Assembly: GCA_039707465.1 (NCBI GenBank)
Contig: CM077644.1
Location: 144,619,962-144,683,961 of the forward strand
From: Rhabdophis nuchalis
Lineage: Eukaryota; Chordata; Lepidosauria; Squamata; Natricidae
Reading direction: 5' to 3'
DNA length: 64,000 nt
Part shown: one piece after another, positions 46,278 to 57,075 of the stretch
Layout of the letters: the number at the start of each line of letters is the position of its first letter
Numbering within the stretch: position 1 is the stretch's first letter
Position numbers and translations under genes: made by a program
Notes under the pieces: generated by a model
Database searches by the model: none
What the model was told of the DNA's origin: nothing
Seen by the model: the letters and a program-made list of their open reading frames with translations, nothing else

Positions 46278-46364
46278 GTTTTCAAAGAAAGACCAGAAAG
46301 TCCAGTTGTCTCTTGGGAAAAAAAAAAGTACCTTTGGGACAGCCTTTGGGACCTGGCTATAGAC

Positions 46365-46500
46365 CAGTGTTTCTCAACCTTGACAACTTGAAGATGTCCG
46401 GACTTCAACTCCCCGAATTCCCCAGCCAGCGAATTCTGGCTGGGGAATTCTGGGAGTTGAAGTCCGGACATCTTCAAGTTGCCAAGGTTGAGAGACACTG
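46365..46500. mobile_element. Palindromic hAT MITE close to the IGFBPL1-like promoter
   Basis: A 136-bp foldback CAGTGTTTCTCAACCTTGAC ... CCAAGGTTGAGAGACACTG. Flanks CTATAGAC (46357-46364) and GTATAGAC (46501-46508) match at 7 of 8. It ends 247 bp before the start codon. Confidence 0.9.
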
Positions 46501-46747
46501 GTATAGACGCTCCCGGTTTTCCGTCTAACCATTCTCCCCAAACCTCCGTTACGCCTAATGCGCGCCAAGAAGTTCGGCGCTAGAGAAGCTTCTCCGCGCG
46601 GGTTCGGCGGGGCGCCTGGAGGGGAGGAGGCGTGGTCGCCTGGGTGGGGGGCGGCTTTCTCGTCGCTCGCCGCCGCCGTCCCCTCAGATGGTTGCTTCGG
46701 CGCGAGTCTTCGCAGCCGCCTTCCTTGTTCCTCTGGGATCTCGCAGC

Positions 46748-47192
46748 ATGACCGCCGGAGGTCGGGCTCCGTGGCTATCGCTGGTGGCCCTCTGCTGGGC
46801 TCTGGCGTCGAGGGGCGCCACCGGTTCGGCTTGCGCTCCGTGCAAGCCGGACCTCTGCGCGTTCGTGCAGTGTGCCGTGCCGGAGCTGACCGCCCGAGAC
46901 GAGTGCGGCTGCTGCGAGCGTTGCCTCGGCGCGGAGGGGGAACGCTGTGGCGGGACGCGGGGCGCTCGCTGTGGCCCCGGGTTGGTGTGCGTGAGCCAAC
47001 GCCAGACAGAAGCGCCCGAAACCGACGCCGAAGAGGGAACCGGCCATTGCGTCTGCAAGGAGGACGGCGCCGTCTGCGGTTCCGACGGCCGGTCCTACAG
47101 TAGCGTGTGCGCTCTGCACCTGCACAGCTGGCGCGCGCTCCTCGACGGCCGCGAGCGCGTCCGGAAGGCCCACGACGGCGAGTGCAAACTTG
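46748..47192 (+). CDS. IGFBPL1: First coding exon of IGFBPL1-like secreted IGF-binding-protein-related gene (partial)
   Basis: Seen: this exon encodes 148 residues plus one base. Residues 1-27 form a signal peptide with a hydrophobic core (LSLVALCWALA). Residues 29-81 carry the IGFBP N-terminal cysteine pattern with the signature DECGCCERC (51-59), then LGAEG and CGPGLVC. Residues 101-147 form a Kazal module (CVCKEDGAVCGSDGRSYSSV, then C121 and C146). The exon ends in phase 1 at a consensus donor, GTGAGC, at 47193. ATG 46748 is preferred over the in-frame ATG 46688 because it has A at -3 and sits directly before the hydrophobic segment. Known: the family is secreted, with IGFBP, Kazal and Ig domains; relatives bind or modulate IGFs. 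Inference: the LGAEG, RCGPGLVC, VCGSDGRSY, CAL and KAxDGxC spacing fits IGFBPL1 better than IGFBP7 or KAZALD1. The Ig-domain exons are not found in this window. Confidence 0.8.
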
Positions 47193-47198
47193 GTGAGC
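47193..47198 (+). other. Splice donor of IGFBPL1-like exon 1
   Basis: GTGAGC follows codon 148 plus one base (phase 1). The Kazal module has just ended, and a phase-1 junction at this point is usual in the IGFBP7/IGFBPL1 group. The reading frame continues open past the donor, but its content turns to low-complexity intron sequence. Confidence 0.75.
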
Positions 47199-47597
47199 CG
47201 CGCGGCACGGGGAGGGGCTGGGGTGGTGGCAAAGCCGAGAGCGGTCGGCCCAGGACACCCCAGGTCTCTCGTTCTCTCGTTCCCGACTGCTCCAACTTTC
47301 CAAACCTTGCATTCCTTTGGTGTTTTCATCGGAGAGAGCAATGGGTGTCAGGTCTAAATTGGAACAATGAGTTGTTCATATTCACACACTGGCACGCACC
47401 ACACACACACAAAACACACACAAGCAATCAAGGTAAAAACTTGAACAGGTTGGGTTTTGTTTTGTTGTTTTGCAGTAATGGAGATGTTTGCAATAACTGT
47501 AGTCTCAAGCACTATTTTTAAGATTTTATATACTATTGTATCTATTAAGACTTTTGTCACTTTATAATAGCCTGCAACTATAGCATAGCTCTTGAGT

Positions 47598-47636
47598 GTG
47601 TGTATATACACATTGATATACATATATGCGCACACT

Positions 47637-47672
<36 letters not shown>
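47598..47672. repeat. (GT/AT) then (GA)n microsatellite
   Basis: Alternating purine-pyrimidine stretch (GTGTGTATATACACA...) followed by about 16 GA units at 47640-47672. Confidence 0.9.
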
Positions 47673-47675
<3 letters not shown>

Positions 47676-47699
47676 ATACTGTTTCATTCAGGTAAAGCA

Positions 47700-49620
47700 A
47701 CAGCATACAAAATACAGACAATAAAAGAAATACAATGGGGAAAAGAAATCAAGGAGAATTCTAAAAGTAGGTCATTAAACTTCTCAGGAACTGCCTATCC
47801 TGACTACTTTTCTTACTTACATCCTATTCCTATGATGCCTTCTGTTCCTTGTACCTTTCCCCAATGTAATATATGGACTCTTCAAAAGGAGTAGCATCCA
47901 GTCGGCTTAGGGAAGGAAATATCAATGAATTCAAGTTGGAGGATTTAGAATTTGGACTATTAAATGGTCCATGAACATGAACATGAACACAAACCTCTTA
48001 TGGCTATTGACACTTCCAACAACCTGAATGCAGGCACACTTGTAATCCTAGACTCCCTGGTTTCATGCAATATTTATAATTTAGTTAAATTAAGTCAAGT
48101 TCTTGGTTCAGAAAATGTGGTTATGCTTCCACAACAGGTTCAGCCACACATTTGGGTTCCACAGGCATTATATTACACTAGCTCAGAAGTCTCCCTCTTA
48201 TACCTCTATAACATCTTAGGCACAAACTTTTCCTAACAACTTTCCATAAACACAGCCAGACTGGGTATTACAGAAAGAGTGTTCCATTCACCCAAACTAA
48301 CTGGGATTTTATGTGGCATGTTGGGCTTGGATTAAAAAAACCTAGATTCACATCTCCTTCCACCTGTACAGGTCAGTAGATGGCCCTCAGCCAACTGATT
48401 CTCTTTCAGCTTAACTCACATGTTTGCCACAAAAATAAAAAGGTGAGAAAGGAAGAGGGGTAAATGATTGTGTGTAATGGGCATAGGGAAAGGTGGAAGA
48501 ACTACTACCAAGGTCAGACAAGTGGATCCTGAGCCTGGGCCAGGAAACTAATTTGAGAAAACATCTCAGACAACTCCCTCTCTAATTCACAGGAAGATGA
48601 AGTAAGATAGTGGGGAGAACATTTAGACTTGCAAAATACTGTTCCAATAATAGTAGCTTCAGACTCATGTGCATTGAATTCTCTATCTATCCTATCTTAT
48701 AAAGCTGATGTGTGTGTGTGCTGTTCCAACAAACATAATAAATAATTGTTTAAATGGGACTACTGTTGCCTATTATTGTATTATTGCATGCATCTTCTCA
48801 GCTGTCTATTTAGATGGTAATAAAAGTATGGGCAAAGGAGAGGGGAACACATTTCTCAGTTAGTAAGTACTTCATTATATCTTAACCCAAGGGCACTAAT
48901 TTACACACATATAATCAGTGGGGTAACATTTAATGGCCCCCTTTGGGAACCAGGCTGTGCATAACAGCTGCTTCTTTCTATTTGTAATCAGGCCTGCTCC
49001 TTTTAATTTGGTGTGTGTGTTTGTGTGTGTGTTATGTATGCAGATATATAAGCATTTCAAGAATACATGGTATTTCTTTCTTTCTTTTTTAGTTTTATTT
49101 GTGCAGTGTAACACATTACTGTTTTACTAATAAATTCCCCATTTTTTTGGATATTCCCTATGCTATTTAATGTAATCCTGCCCAACCTGGAGGGTTGAAG
49201 CCCTGAATACATGTGAATAAAGTCACTGTATTCATGGTTTGTAGCACTTTTCTTTAAACAAAAGCCAAGCTTTTCCCCACCCTGCTAACTTCATTCAATC
49301 TTCTTTAAGAAAGGAGTGGGAGAAGTGGGAATCTTACTTGAGACAGGACTCTTTCAAAAGGGCCTCTGTTTCCTATAAGCTGCTCCCTCCCAAGAGCCAG
49401 CCAGCTTTATAATGTTCAGACTACTGTGTCAGGGGGGGGAAATGACAGATCTCTTTTTGTATCACCGGTGGTGCTTTTCACACCCCTTAATCCTCTTGCT
49501 GACTCAACCAGTCTGAGATTAGTTTGAAATCTGCTCATTTCACTGTCACTTATGGCTACAGGTTACATTTCCATGAGTTCTGTATATACATTTCTGTGGA
49601 TGAATAGATTTCAGAATCCC
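47700..49620. other. No gene recognised
   Basis: Presumed intronic, AT-rich, with a (TG)n patch at 49012-49031. No Ig-domain exon seen. Confidence 0.3.
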
Positions 49621-49634
49621 CTTTGATTTTAAAG

Positions 49635-49662
49635 GAAGGAAGGAAGGAAGGAAGGAAGGAAG
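49635..49662. repeat. (AAGG)n microsatellite
   Basis: Seven GAAG units in a row. Confidence 0.9.
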
Positions 49663-50358
49663 GGTTTTAAAAAAATAATCCAAACATAAATGAGCAATAA
49701 TTACAAAAGTCCAAAATATAGTATAAAATGTTTAAGTAGCAGAGGCTGGGGTGGGGTGCTAGAACACTTTTTCCTATAGTGTTTTTATGCTAATTTTGTT
49801 TTGCCTTTTAACAAAATCTGATCATAACATTTTCATTTTAACCTTTGCTGTAGTGTAAATTTATTTTATGTATGTATATGCATTCTTATCCCTTTTCTTT
49901 ATAGTTGCTTTTTGTTTGTTTTACCGAATTAATGTAAAAATAAAATTAGGAGGGGGGAGAATGAAGTGTTCTTCCAATTGTAACTTAGGTAAAAGAGCTG
50001 CCAAGAAGTTTTACTTATTTATCCAGTTTTTATCCTTCCTTTTTAAACAACTTGCCCTGTTCACAGAAACAATGAACACAGTCAGGCAATATCCCAATCA
50101 GATCTTCTAACCAGTGGATTTGGGTAGACTAAGTAGACTTACAAGAATCATTATTTTGGGAATACATAGTTCCTGCCCACTTTCTTTAGGAAGTTGTGTC
50201 TCATGTTCATCTTCCCACAAACCAGGCAGAGTGTTTAACAAGTAACAATGGGAAGAGAAGGCAGGAATTGGTTTCATACCATACAGAGTAAGGAAGGAGA
50301 TATTCAGTTAACGCTACTTGGGCAAAAGAGAATGGAACATTTTTAAAGTTTAGAACAA
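49663..50358. other. No gene recognised
   Basis: AT-rich presumed intron sequence. Confidence 0.3.
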
Positions 50359-50366
50359 ATTATAAC

Positions 50367-50765
50367 ATTGTTGGCAAACCTTTTCAGCATCGAGTGCCAA
50401 AACGGGCACGCAAATGCGTGCGCATGCCAAAAACCAGAAGTGTAGCTACCCATTGCGCATGTGCACACCGGGAAGATGATCTTCCGGTTTCTGGTACGTG
50501 CATGCACACTGGCCAGCTGGTCTTCGCAAGTGCATGCTCACCAGAAACCAGAAGACTAGGGAGTCGGTACGCATGCACGCACCGGAAACTGGAAGATCGT
50601 CTTCCCAACATGCACATGTGCAATGGGCAGCTGCTCTTCTGGTTTCCGGTACTCCCGTGCACGTGAAGACCAGATGGCCGGTGCACCAGAACCCGAAAGA
50701 GCAACAGGCAACAGCTCACGTGCCTGGAGAGATGGCTCTGCTAGCCACAAGTTCACCATCATCGA
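50367..50765. mobile_element. hAT-type element, TSD (A/G)TTATAAC
   Basis: Starts ATTGTTGGCAAACC, ends GTTCACCATCATCGA. Flanks ATTATAAC and GTTATAAC agree at 7 of 8. The interior is rich in GCATGC and CCGG steps like 25685-25948. Confidence 0.7.
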
Positions 50766-50824
50766 GTTATAACTTTCAGAACAAGCTCTGTCAGATGTTT
50801 CCTTTATTCAAGGATCTAGAACTC

Positions 50825-50942
50825 AGGTGTCAAACTCGCGGCATCATGTGACGTTTCACATTTTTTCCATTCACGGAGCTGGGGTGGGCATGGCCTGTGC
50901 GTGACGCATCTAGTCATGGGACGCCAGCTTGACACTCCTGAT
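50825..50942. mobile_element. Short hAT (Charlie-like) fragment
   Basis: 'AGGTGTCAAACTCGCGGC' to 'CAGCTTGACACTCCTG' resemble the ends of the element at 52078-52616. No target duplication confirmed. Confidence 0.45.
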
Positions 50943-51179
50943 CTGGAGGAAGGAGGAGAAGGACACCACAATCAGACTTACAAGAGTCTGTTATTGCAGC
51001 CAATCTCAGTAAAAGTAGTTTTAACCTTCCTGTGGAGTTGATTTCCTGGTCTGAGCTATCTAGTGGGGTTGACACATCCTTGCCTCCATCCTTTTCTCAT
51101 TCGTGGCAGAGGAACAAAAAAAAAACCCATTTACATTGTTTTCCACAATGTAAAAACTGTCAAATAAATAATACAAATG

Positions 51180-51184
51180 TAATA

Positions 51185-51260
<76 letters not shown>
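51180..51260. repeat. (AAT)n microsatellite
   Basis: About 27 AAT units; creates poly-asparagine and poly-tyrosine frames that are artefacts. Confidence 0.95.
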
Positions 51261-51263
<3 letters not shown>

Positions 51264-52069
51264 GCACAGCTCCCTTGATGCCAATCCTCTCATCAGTTAC
51301 TGGTACCAAAGGAGAATTCTACACTCCACCTTCTTTCTCCTCTCTGTTCCTGCTATGAACAAAATCTCTATTCTGCTTCATAGCTAAAGGACAATAGCGA
51401 TTAGAAGTGTGGTTTGTATTTCCTTAAGATAGCTCAATTTTCTGATGGAACCTGCAGAACCTATGTATTAGTGCTGTTTTGCAGAAAAACTCAGAAACAG
51501 TTTTAAGCTGAATCTAACTGTCATGGTGTTAGTGAGCTGGATCAGTTGATCCCTTTTTTGATGTTTCCATAATACATGAACAATATATTGTCTGCAATGC
51601 CATTGCTTCTCTTCTAAAGAGCATTGTTGTAGGGCTATTTTGGGACTGCAAAAAATCTGGATCACCAGTAGCAAAGAGACAAAGAAAATGAACTCCTTGC
51701 AACTATATAATTGTTATCTGCTATTCCTGCATTCTCAGGGCTTCATTCTACCTGGCTTCTGGCTCCTATACATCTGCCTTATTAAGAGATGCTTGCAATT
51801 CTGTTTTCCGCAATGTAAAAACTGTCAAAGGCTATTAAAGAACTGAAGCTGTGTTTGGTCTATGTTGCTTTCAGAGATTGTACCAAGAAGGATCTCAGTT
51901 CACACAAGGATCTTTATAAATATACTATTTTCTGAATAAAGTCTGCATCTTACATAAAAGGCACATTTCCCCAGTAATGACTAGTGGCATCTTCTAAGTC
52001 AGTCAATGTCAAGGCAGTAACACAGCTATGTGGATTACTGTTACAGCAGGACAGGAAAGGGTAGGATGG
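51261..52069. other. No gene recognised
   Basis: Presumed intronic unassigned sequence. 'CCACAATGTAAAAACTGTCAAA' near 51145 recurs in similar form near 51810, an old short duplication. Confidence 0.3.
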
Positions 52070-52077
52070 CTGTAGAA

Positions 52078-52616
52078 GAGGGGTGTCAAACTCGATTTCA
52101 TTGGGGGCCACATCAGGGTTGTGTTTGACCTTGGGGGGGTGGGGCATGGCCAGCTCGACGTCACTCGTGTCAGGGGTACCTGTGGTGACCAAGTGCTAAG
52201 GCAGGACTTTCCTCAGATCTACCCTACCTTCTCATCATAATCTTCCTTCCTTTCCTTCCCTTCCTTCCTTTTTCTTTCCTTCTTCATTCTCCTTTGTTCT
52301 TCCTTCCTGTCTTTCCTCCTCCTCCTTCTTCTTTTGTCTTTCCTCTTTCCCTTTCTCCTTTCCTGTCCCTTCTTGGTTGTTCAAATGCAAAAGGGGAAAC
52401 GTTTCTCCTTTTCTTTTGTTTTCCTTTTAGGTTGTTTTGCTAGCCCTCTGCCAGGGAAAACTAAGAAGGGAGGGTGTGTGGCCCTCTCGAGCTCCATTTT
52501 TACTGGCAGAGGCACCACGGGCCAGTCCTTTGTTGTTTCCAGGGCAGCCCCATGGGCCAGATCTAAGCACCCTGTGGACCAGATCCAGCCCACGGGCCTT
52601 GAGTTTGACGCCCCTG
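52078..52616. mobile_element. hAT (Charlie-like) non-autonomous element, TSD CTGTAGAA
   Basis: Starts GAGGGGTGTCAAACTCG and ends GAGTTTGACGCCCCTG. Perfect 8-bp repeats CTGTAGAA at 52070-52077 and 52617-52624. The interior includes a CTTCC-rich tract (52240-52375). No transposase frame. Confidence 0.9.
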
Positions 52617-52624
52617 CTGTAGAA

Positions 52625-53427
52625 GTCACAAGTCGGGATTCTGCTTAGGTAGACACAAAACAGTTCCATGTGAACATTTTTCTTCCCAGTCCTTACAAGC
52701 AGTTTAAAACCAATCCATGTCATCTTCACTTCTGCAGACATTATTGCTAAGAACACACACAGAATATCATGAGCCCCTGATTATTCCTGCCAGCTATCCC
52801 AAGGGATGGAGGGTGGGGACAGCATTTAATTGGTGCCCTGGCTCCTGAACTGCCACAGCTTGAGAGCCGTTACAAAAGTTTTATTGTCCCTTCCACCATT
52901 CAGAAGTGATAGAAATAAATTGCTAATGCATATATTCATCCCCGGTACCTATTTGTGTGGATTTGTCAGGTCACTTCCTTCCCCACCCCTGTGCAAATCT
53001 CTGCAATTACTACAAGATGGTTTTATCCATCTGCCAGAACCCACGGCTTCACTTTCCTTTTCAGAATCAGGGTTAGCTCTGAATCCAGAAGGAATATAGG
53101 ATCCACATTTTGGCAGCCAGAATGGCTCAAGTAATGGTTGTTTGCTGCAGTAGCAAAAGTAAGTGAACAAAGCCAGAATCATCATAATGCTCCAAGCAAA
53201 AGGCAAAATCATCAAGAATTCTGTTTCCCTCTCACTTCAGTGCTGGCTGAAGTACACCAGGCAGATTTTTTTCCTCAGGATAGTTTTAAAACCAGGTCCC
53301 TTGAGACGTGTTCAGATTGAAGGTATACAGGGAGAGAATTAGGCTTGCCTTCATAAATACTTTAGGAATTGTGGACCATTTGCTTCTGCTTTGTATTGAG
53401 TCTGCATTTCCTTTCAAACATACACAC
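52625..53427. other. No gene recognised
   Basis: Presumed intronic sequence without recognised repeats; short frames without domains. Confidence 0.3.
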
Positions 53428-53695
53428 CAGTGTTGGGATTCAATTTTTTTTACTACCGGTGCGCAGCTTGGTGGGTGTGGCAGGGGAAGGATACTGTAAA
53501 ATCTTCCTTCCCTTCCCACTCCGGGGGAAGGTTACTGTAAAATCCCCATTCCCTCCTGATCAACTGGGACTCGGGAGGCAGAAAATAGATGGGGGCGGGG
53601 CCAGTCAGAGGTGGTATTTACCGGTTCTACGAACTACTCAAAATTTCCGCTACCGGTCCTCCAGAACTGGTCAGAACCTGCTGTATAGCACTCTG
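53428..53695. mobile_element. hAT-type element ('CAGTGGTG' family)
   Basis: Starts CAGTGTTGGGATTCAA, with 'TTTTACTACCGGTGCG', 'GGGGAAGGATACTGTAAA', 'CTACTCAAAATTTCCGC'; ends near TGTATAGCACTCTG. Target duplication not evident. Confidence 0.7.
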
Positions 53696-53870
53696 ACCCA
53701 ATGCTAGATGACAAACAGTGGGTTCCTCAACTTGGAAATTAATAATTTCAAACATTATCAATATTATTTGTATGAGCCTGTCCATATCTGAACTTTGGTT
53801 AATTGTCTTTTGACATATTGAGAGCCTCTCCGAAAAACAAAACTGAGGAAAAAGTTCATTGCTCAAAATA

Positions 53871-54263
53871 CAGGTAGCCTTTGACTTACGACCACAATTG
53901 AGCCCAGCAGTTCTTTGGCTAAATGAGACATTTGTTAAGTGAGTTTTGCTCCGTTTTACAACTTTTCTTGCCACAGTTGTTAAGTGAATCACTGCACTTG
54001 TTAAATTAGTAACATGGTTGTTAAGTAACTCTGGATTCCCTATTGATTTTTCTTGTCAGAAGGTCGCAAAAGGACATCAGTGTGACAACAGCATGACAAC
54101 CGTCATAAATATGAATCAGTTGCCAAGCATCTGAATTTTGATCACATGTCTATGGGAAGGCTGTTATGGCCGTTAGTGTGAAAAATGATTATCTCACTTT
54201 TTTCAGTGATATTGTAACTTTGAATGGTCACTAAAAGAAATGTTGTAAGTCGAGGACTAATTG
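53871..54263 (+). mobile_element. TA-flanked MITE (mariner/Tigger-like), best copy
   Basis: TA-CAGGTAGCCTTTGACTTAC at the left and GTAAGTCGAGGACTAATTG-TA at the right form inverted ends. The internal order of blocks serves as reference for the other copies. Confidence 0.85.
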
Positions 54264-54707
54264 TACTGGCTTTTAGAGGATTTTAAATGACTATGTAGCA
54301 CTTTGGTCTTGAAGACAAAATAAATACTTCGGAAAAAATAGAATGATTCACATTGTCCTTGTCCACAAGTCTTCAAAGCTGCTGCATCTTTTTCTGGCAG
54401 CCTGGAGCTATTTTCTGTAGTGGTGATGTAATCCTGGCAAAAAGTATCTTTGGTGGGTGCCCCTGCATGTCCCCAAACTCTTTGGACTTAAAATCTGAAA
54501 TATTGGGCAACTCTACTATTTACCTGAGCTTTTTCTTTCAAATCATCATTAAAAACCTTAAAATGAATTTCATAAATTCAAAACTAAAAATTCAAAAAAC
54601 AAGAACTAAGTCAAAGTTTCCCAAATAGAATATAATTAGCTTAGAAGGCAGGTGGAACAATGAAAAGTGAGGGTTTTTAAAAATCATTTTTAAAGCAGAC
54701 ATTCATT

Positions 54708-55018
54708 TAGGTAAAGGTAAAGGTTCCCCTCACACATATATGTTAGTCGTTCCCGACTCTAGGGGGTGGTGCTCATCTCCATTTCAAAGCCGAAGAGCCA
54801 GGCGCTATTCGTGGTCATGTGGTCAGCATGACTAAACACCGAAGGCACACAGAACGCTGTTACCTTCCCACCAAAGGTAGTTCCTATCTTTCTATTTGCA
54901 TTTTTCCATGCTTTCGAACTGCTAGGTTGGCAGAAGATGGGACAAATAACGGGAGCTCACTCCGTTATGTGGCACCAGGAATTCAAACCACCGAACTGCC
55001 AACCTTTCAGATCGACAG
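54708..55018 (-). mobile_element. Sauria-type SINE, 5'-truncated, TSD GACATTCATT
   Basis: Low end (GGTAAA)n and 'CCCGACTCTAGGGGGTGGTG' tail; high end stops within the head at GATCGACAG. Flanks GACATTCATT at 54698-54707 and 55019-55028. Confidence 0.85.
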
Positions 55019-55239
55019 GACATTCATTACTGCTGCACATTCTTTTCTAAATGGGCCTTAAAATATTTCAAAGACTATCCTGGAGCTTTGTAGCTGATTG
55101 TAGTTTGATTTATGCTATAAATGTTATATTCAGCATTTATATAAACAGTAGCTTAGTAGTACTATGGCCTCACTGTGTTCTGATGCAATATTAACACAGC
55201 TTAAATCAGTATCGTCTGTATTTCCTAGCACAAAAATGA

Positions 55240-55711
55240 AATGAATGGAAAACCATTCCATTCCAACAGAACAATGCTAGCAAATGTAGGGGACTGGAGG
55301 CTAAAACATATGAAGAACGGTTGCAGGAACTGGGTATGTCTAGTTTAATGAAGAGAAGGACCAGGGGAGACATGATAGCAGTGTTCTGATATCTCAGGGG
55401 TTGCCACAAAGAAGAGGGAGTCAAACTATTCTCCAAGGCACCTGAGGGCAGAACAAGAAGCAATGGGTGGAAACTAATCAAGGAGAGAAGCAACTTAGAA
55501 CTAAGGAGAAATTTCCTGACAGTTAGAACAATTAACCTCTGGAACAGCTTGCCTCCAGAAGTTGTGAATGCCTCAACCCTGCAAGTCTTTAAGAAGATGT
55601 TGGATAGCCATTTGTCTGAAATGGTATAAGGTTCCTGCCCACGCAGGGGGTTAGACTAGAAGACCTACAAGGTCCCTTCCAACTCTGCTATTGTATTGTA
55701 TTGTATTGTAG
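55240..55711 (+). mobile_element. CR1-clade LINE 3' end with (ATTGT)n tail
   Basis: C-terminal RT remnants LFSKAPEGRTRSNGWKLI, LRRNFLTVRTINLWNSLPPE and LQVFKKMLDSHLS, then 'GACCTACAAGGTCCCTTCC' and four ATTGT units. Stops and small shifts are present upstream. Confidence 0.85.
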
Positions 55712-56833
55712 ACACCTTTCTATGACATCACTGATTGCAAGTCATCAGAACAGAGCAAACACTGGGGACAGTTTTATATTTATATGCAATGTTTGGGATT
55801 TGATTGCAAGATTTAGCAAGTGCAAGAGCATAAACAGAGCACTTGTCGGAGACTCATTAAAGCAGCCACACCTGTATCCAGGATGGAACAGGTGTGCAGG
55901 TGTCAGAGACCATTCGTCATATACTGAATCCTCCCTAGCAAGTAAATTGGACTATCAGACTGTAGCTTAGAGCACTGAAGAAACTTTATCACTTTTTATT
56001 AGTCATAATCCCGACAAGAAGCCTGTGAAGGAAGCATAATTCAACAATGATGTAATAATGGGGACACGGAGACTGGGGGGGGGGGGGGGGGCGTGAAGCA
56101 AGATTAAGCAAAGAGTGACTTTCCTGTGAGGTTCAAAACAAGTTGGGAGTGAAATCCTGAAGGAGAAAAGAGAAGGGGAAGCAAAATGCTTTTCATCTGT
56201 TTCCTGTGTCTGCCTTGGGGTGGAGGGTGAATTTGACCTTCGCTTTCCTATTTAAATGCAGTGTGAAAGTAGTTAAGTGTGTGATTATGCTTATACTGCA
56301 CAATGTTTGTTTTTAGGTATTTTATCCAAGCATGAGCATTTGAGAGTTATGACATTAGCATTCTTGAAGCCTCTCCCATTCCTTTTTCTAAAGATTGGAG
56401 TTGAATTTTCTTCTAGTAACGTGGAATGTTATGGCTGTCAAAAAGTATCACTCTTCATATGGCATTTACATCACCCTTCTGGGATTTAAAAGTTCCTATT
56501 CCGAGTTCATTTAAACTTAGCCAGTTTTAAAATATTCAGTCCAAAGTGGCTTCTTCCTTCCTTCTAGTATCCGAAGAGTCAATATCTTTGGGGGGGGGGG
56601 GGGGGGGGGGGAGGTGTGGCTGTAAAAATTGATAAGGTGTTAATATTAAGAGGGAGGCTTGTTTGTGAGAGCCACACACAAACTTGTCACCCAGACAGCT
56701 CTATTGCCCAAAGTAGCCTGATGACTCTACATCTGTTAGATTACAACTCTCATCAATTGCTCATTGAAGAATATGAATATTTTAGTTTTACACATCTGGA
56801 AAGATCAACGGATGACATAGATAATATACTATA
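55712..56833. other. No gene recognised; two poly-G tracts
   Basis: Presumed intronic. G-runs at 56068-56090 (about 20 G) and 56591-56611 (21 G). Short frames without domains. Confidence 0.35.
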
Positions 56834-56841
56834 GATTAGAC

Positions 56842-57067
56842 CAGGAGTAGTCAACCTTTTTATACTTACCACCCACTTTTGTATCTCTGTTAGTAGTCAA
56901 ATTTTCTAACCACCGACCGGTTCCACAGTAATGGTGATTTATAAAGTAGGGAAGTCAATTAAATTTAAAAAAGGAAAGTGCTTCAGTATTGGACAAAATC
57001 CCTACCGCCCATCATGAAAGCTGGAACGCCCACTAGTGGGCGGTAGGGACCAGGTTGATTACCACTG
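56842..57067. mobile_element. hAT-type element, TSD GATTAGAC
   Basis: Starts CAGGAGTAGTCAACC and ends GGTTGATTACCACTG. Perfect 8-bp repeats GATTAGAC at 56834-56841 and 57068-57075. Internal foldback CCTACCGCCC / GGGCGGTAGG. Confidence 0.9.
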
Positions 57068-57075
57068 GATTAGAC

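Larger units (their letters stand above)
45455..46335. mobile_element. Penelope-like element remnant in inverted-repeat arrangement
   Basis: Sequence from about 46073 to 46335 recurs, inverted and mutated, at about 45455-45958; the left arm is interrupted by two palindromic MITEs. Between the arms the plus strand reads EKGVKEAIYVKLNRPL (about 46002-46050), resembling the end of the GIY-YIG endonuclease region of Penelope-like proteins, and then hits a stop. The right arm carries CTGAAGA...GAAAC at 46248-46277. Family assignment rests on recalled motifs and no alignment was run. Confidence 0.5.
46530..47260 (+). promoter_or_regulatory. CpG island / promoter and first exon of the IGFBPL1-like gene
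   Basis: GC content and CpG density rise abruptly here, while the flanks are AT-rich and CpG-poor. A GC box (GGGGGGCGG) lies near 46646-46654, about 95 bp before the start codon. I see no TATA box at a sensible distance. This is what a TATA-less CpG-island promoter of a vertebrate gene looks like; the transcription start cannot be fixed by eye. The upstream boundary lies next to a palindromic MITE ending at 46500. Confidence 0.65.

Noticed and set aside
46688..46747. Upstream in-frame ATG as the true IGFBPL1 start
   Set aside because: C at -3 gives weak context, and it would put 20 extra residues before a normal signal peptide. The second ATG fits better, though the first is not excluded.
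46374..47312. Long minus-strand open frame through the CpG island
   Set aside because: An arginine/proline-rich frame opposite a GC-rich exon is the expected shadow. It also runs through the palindromic MITE and has no domain.
47193..47521. Read-through of the IGFBPL1-like frame past the donor
   Set aside because: The Kazal module is complete, a consensus donor is present, and the following residues are low-complexity.
51032..51358. Poly-asparagine protein
   Set aside because: The run is an (AAT)n microsatellite with no support on either side.
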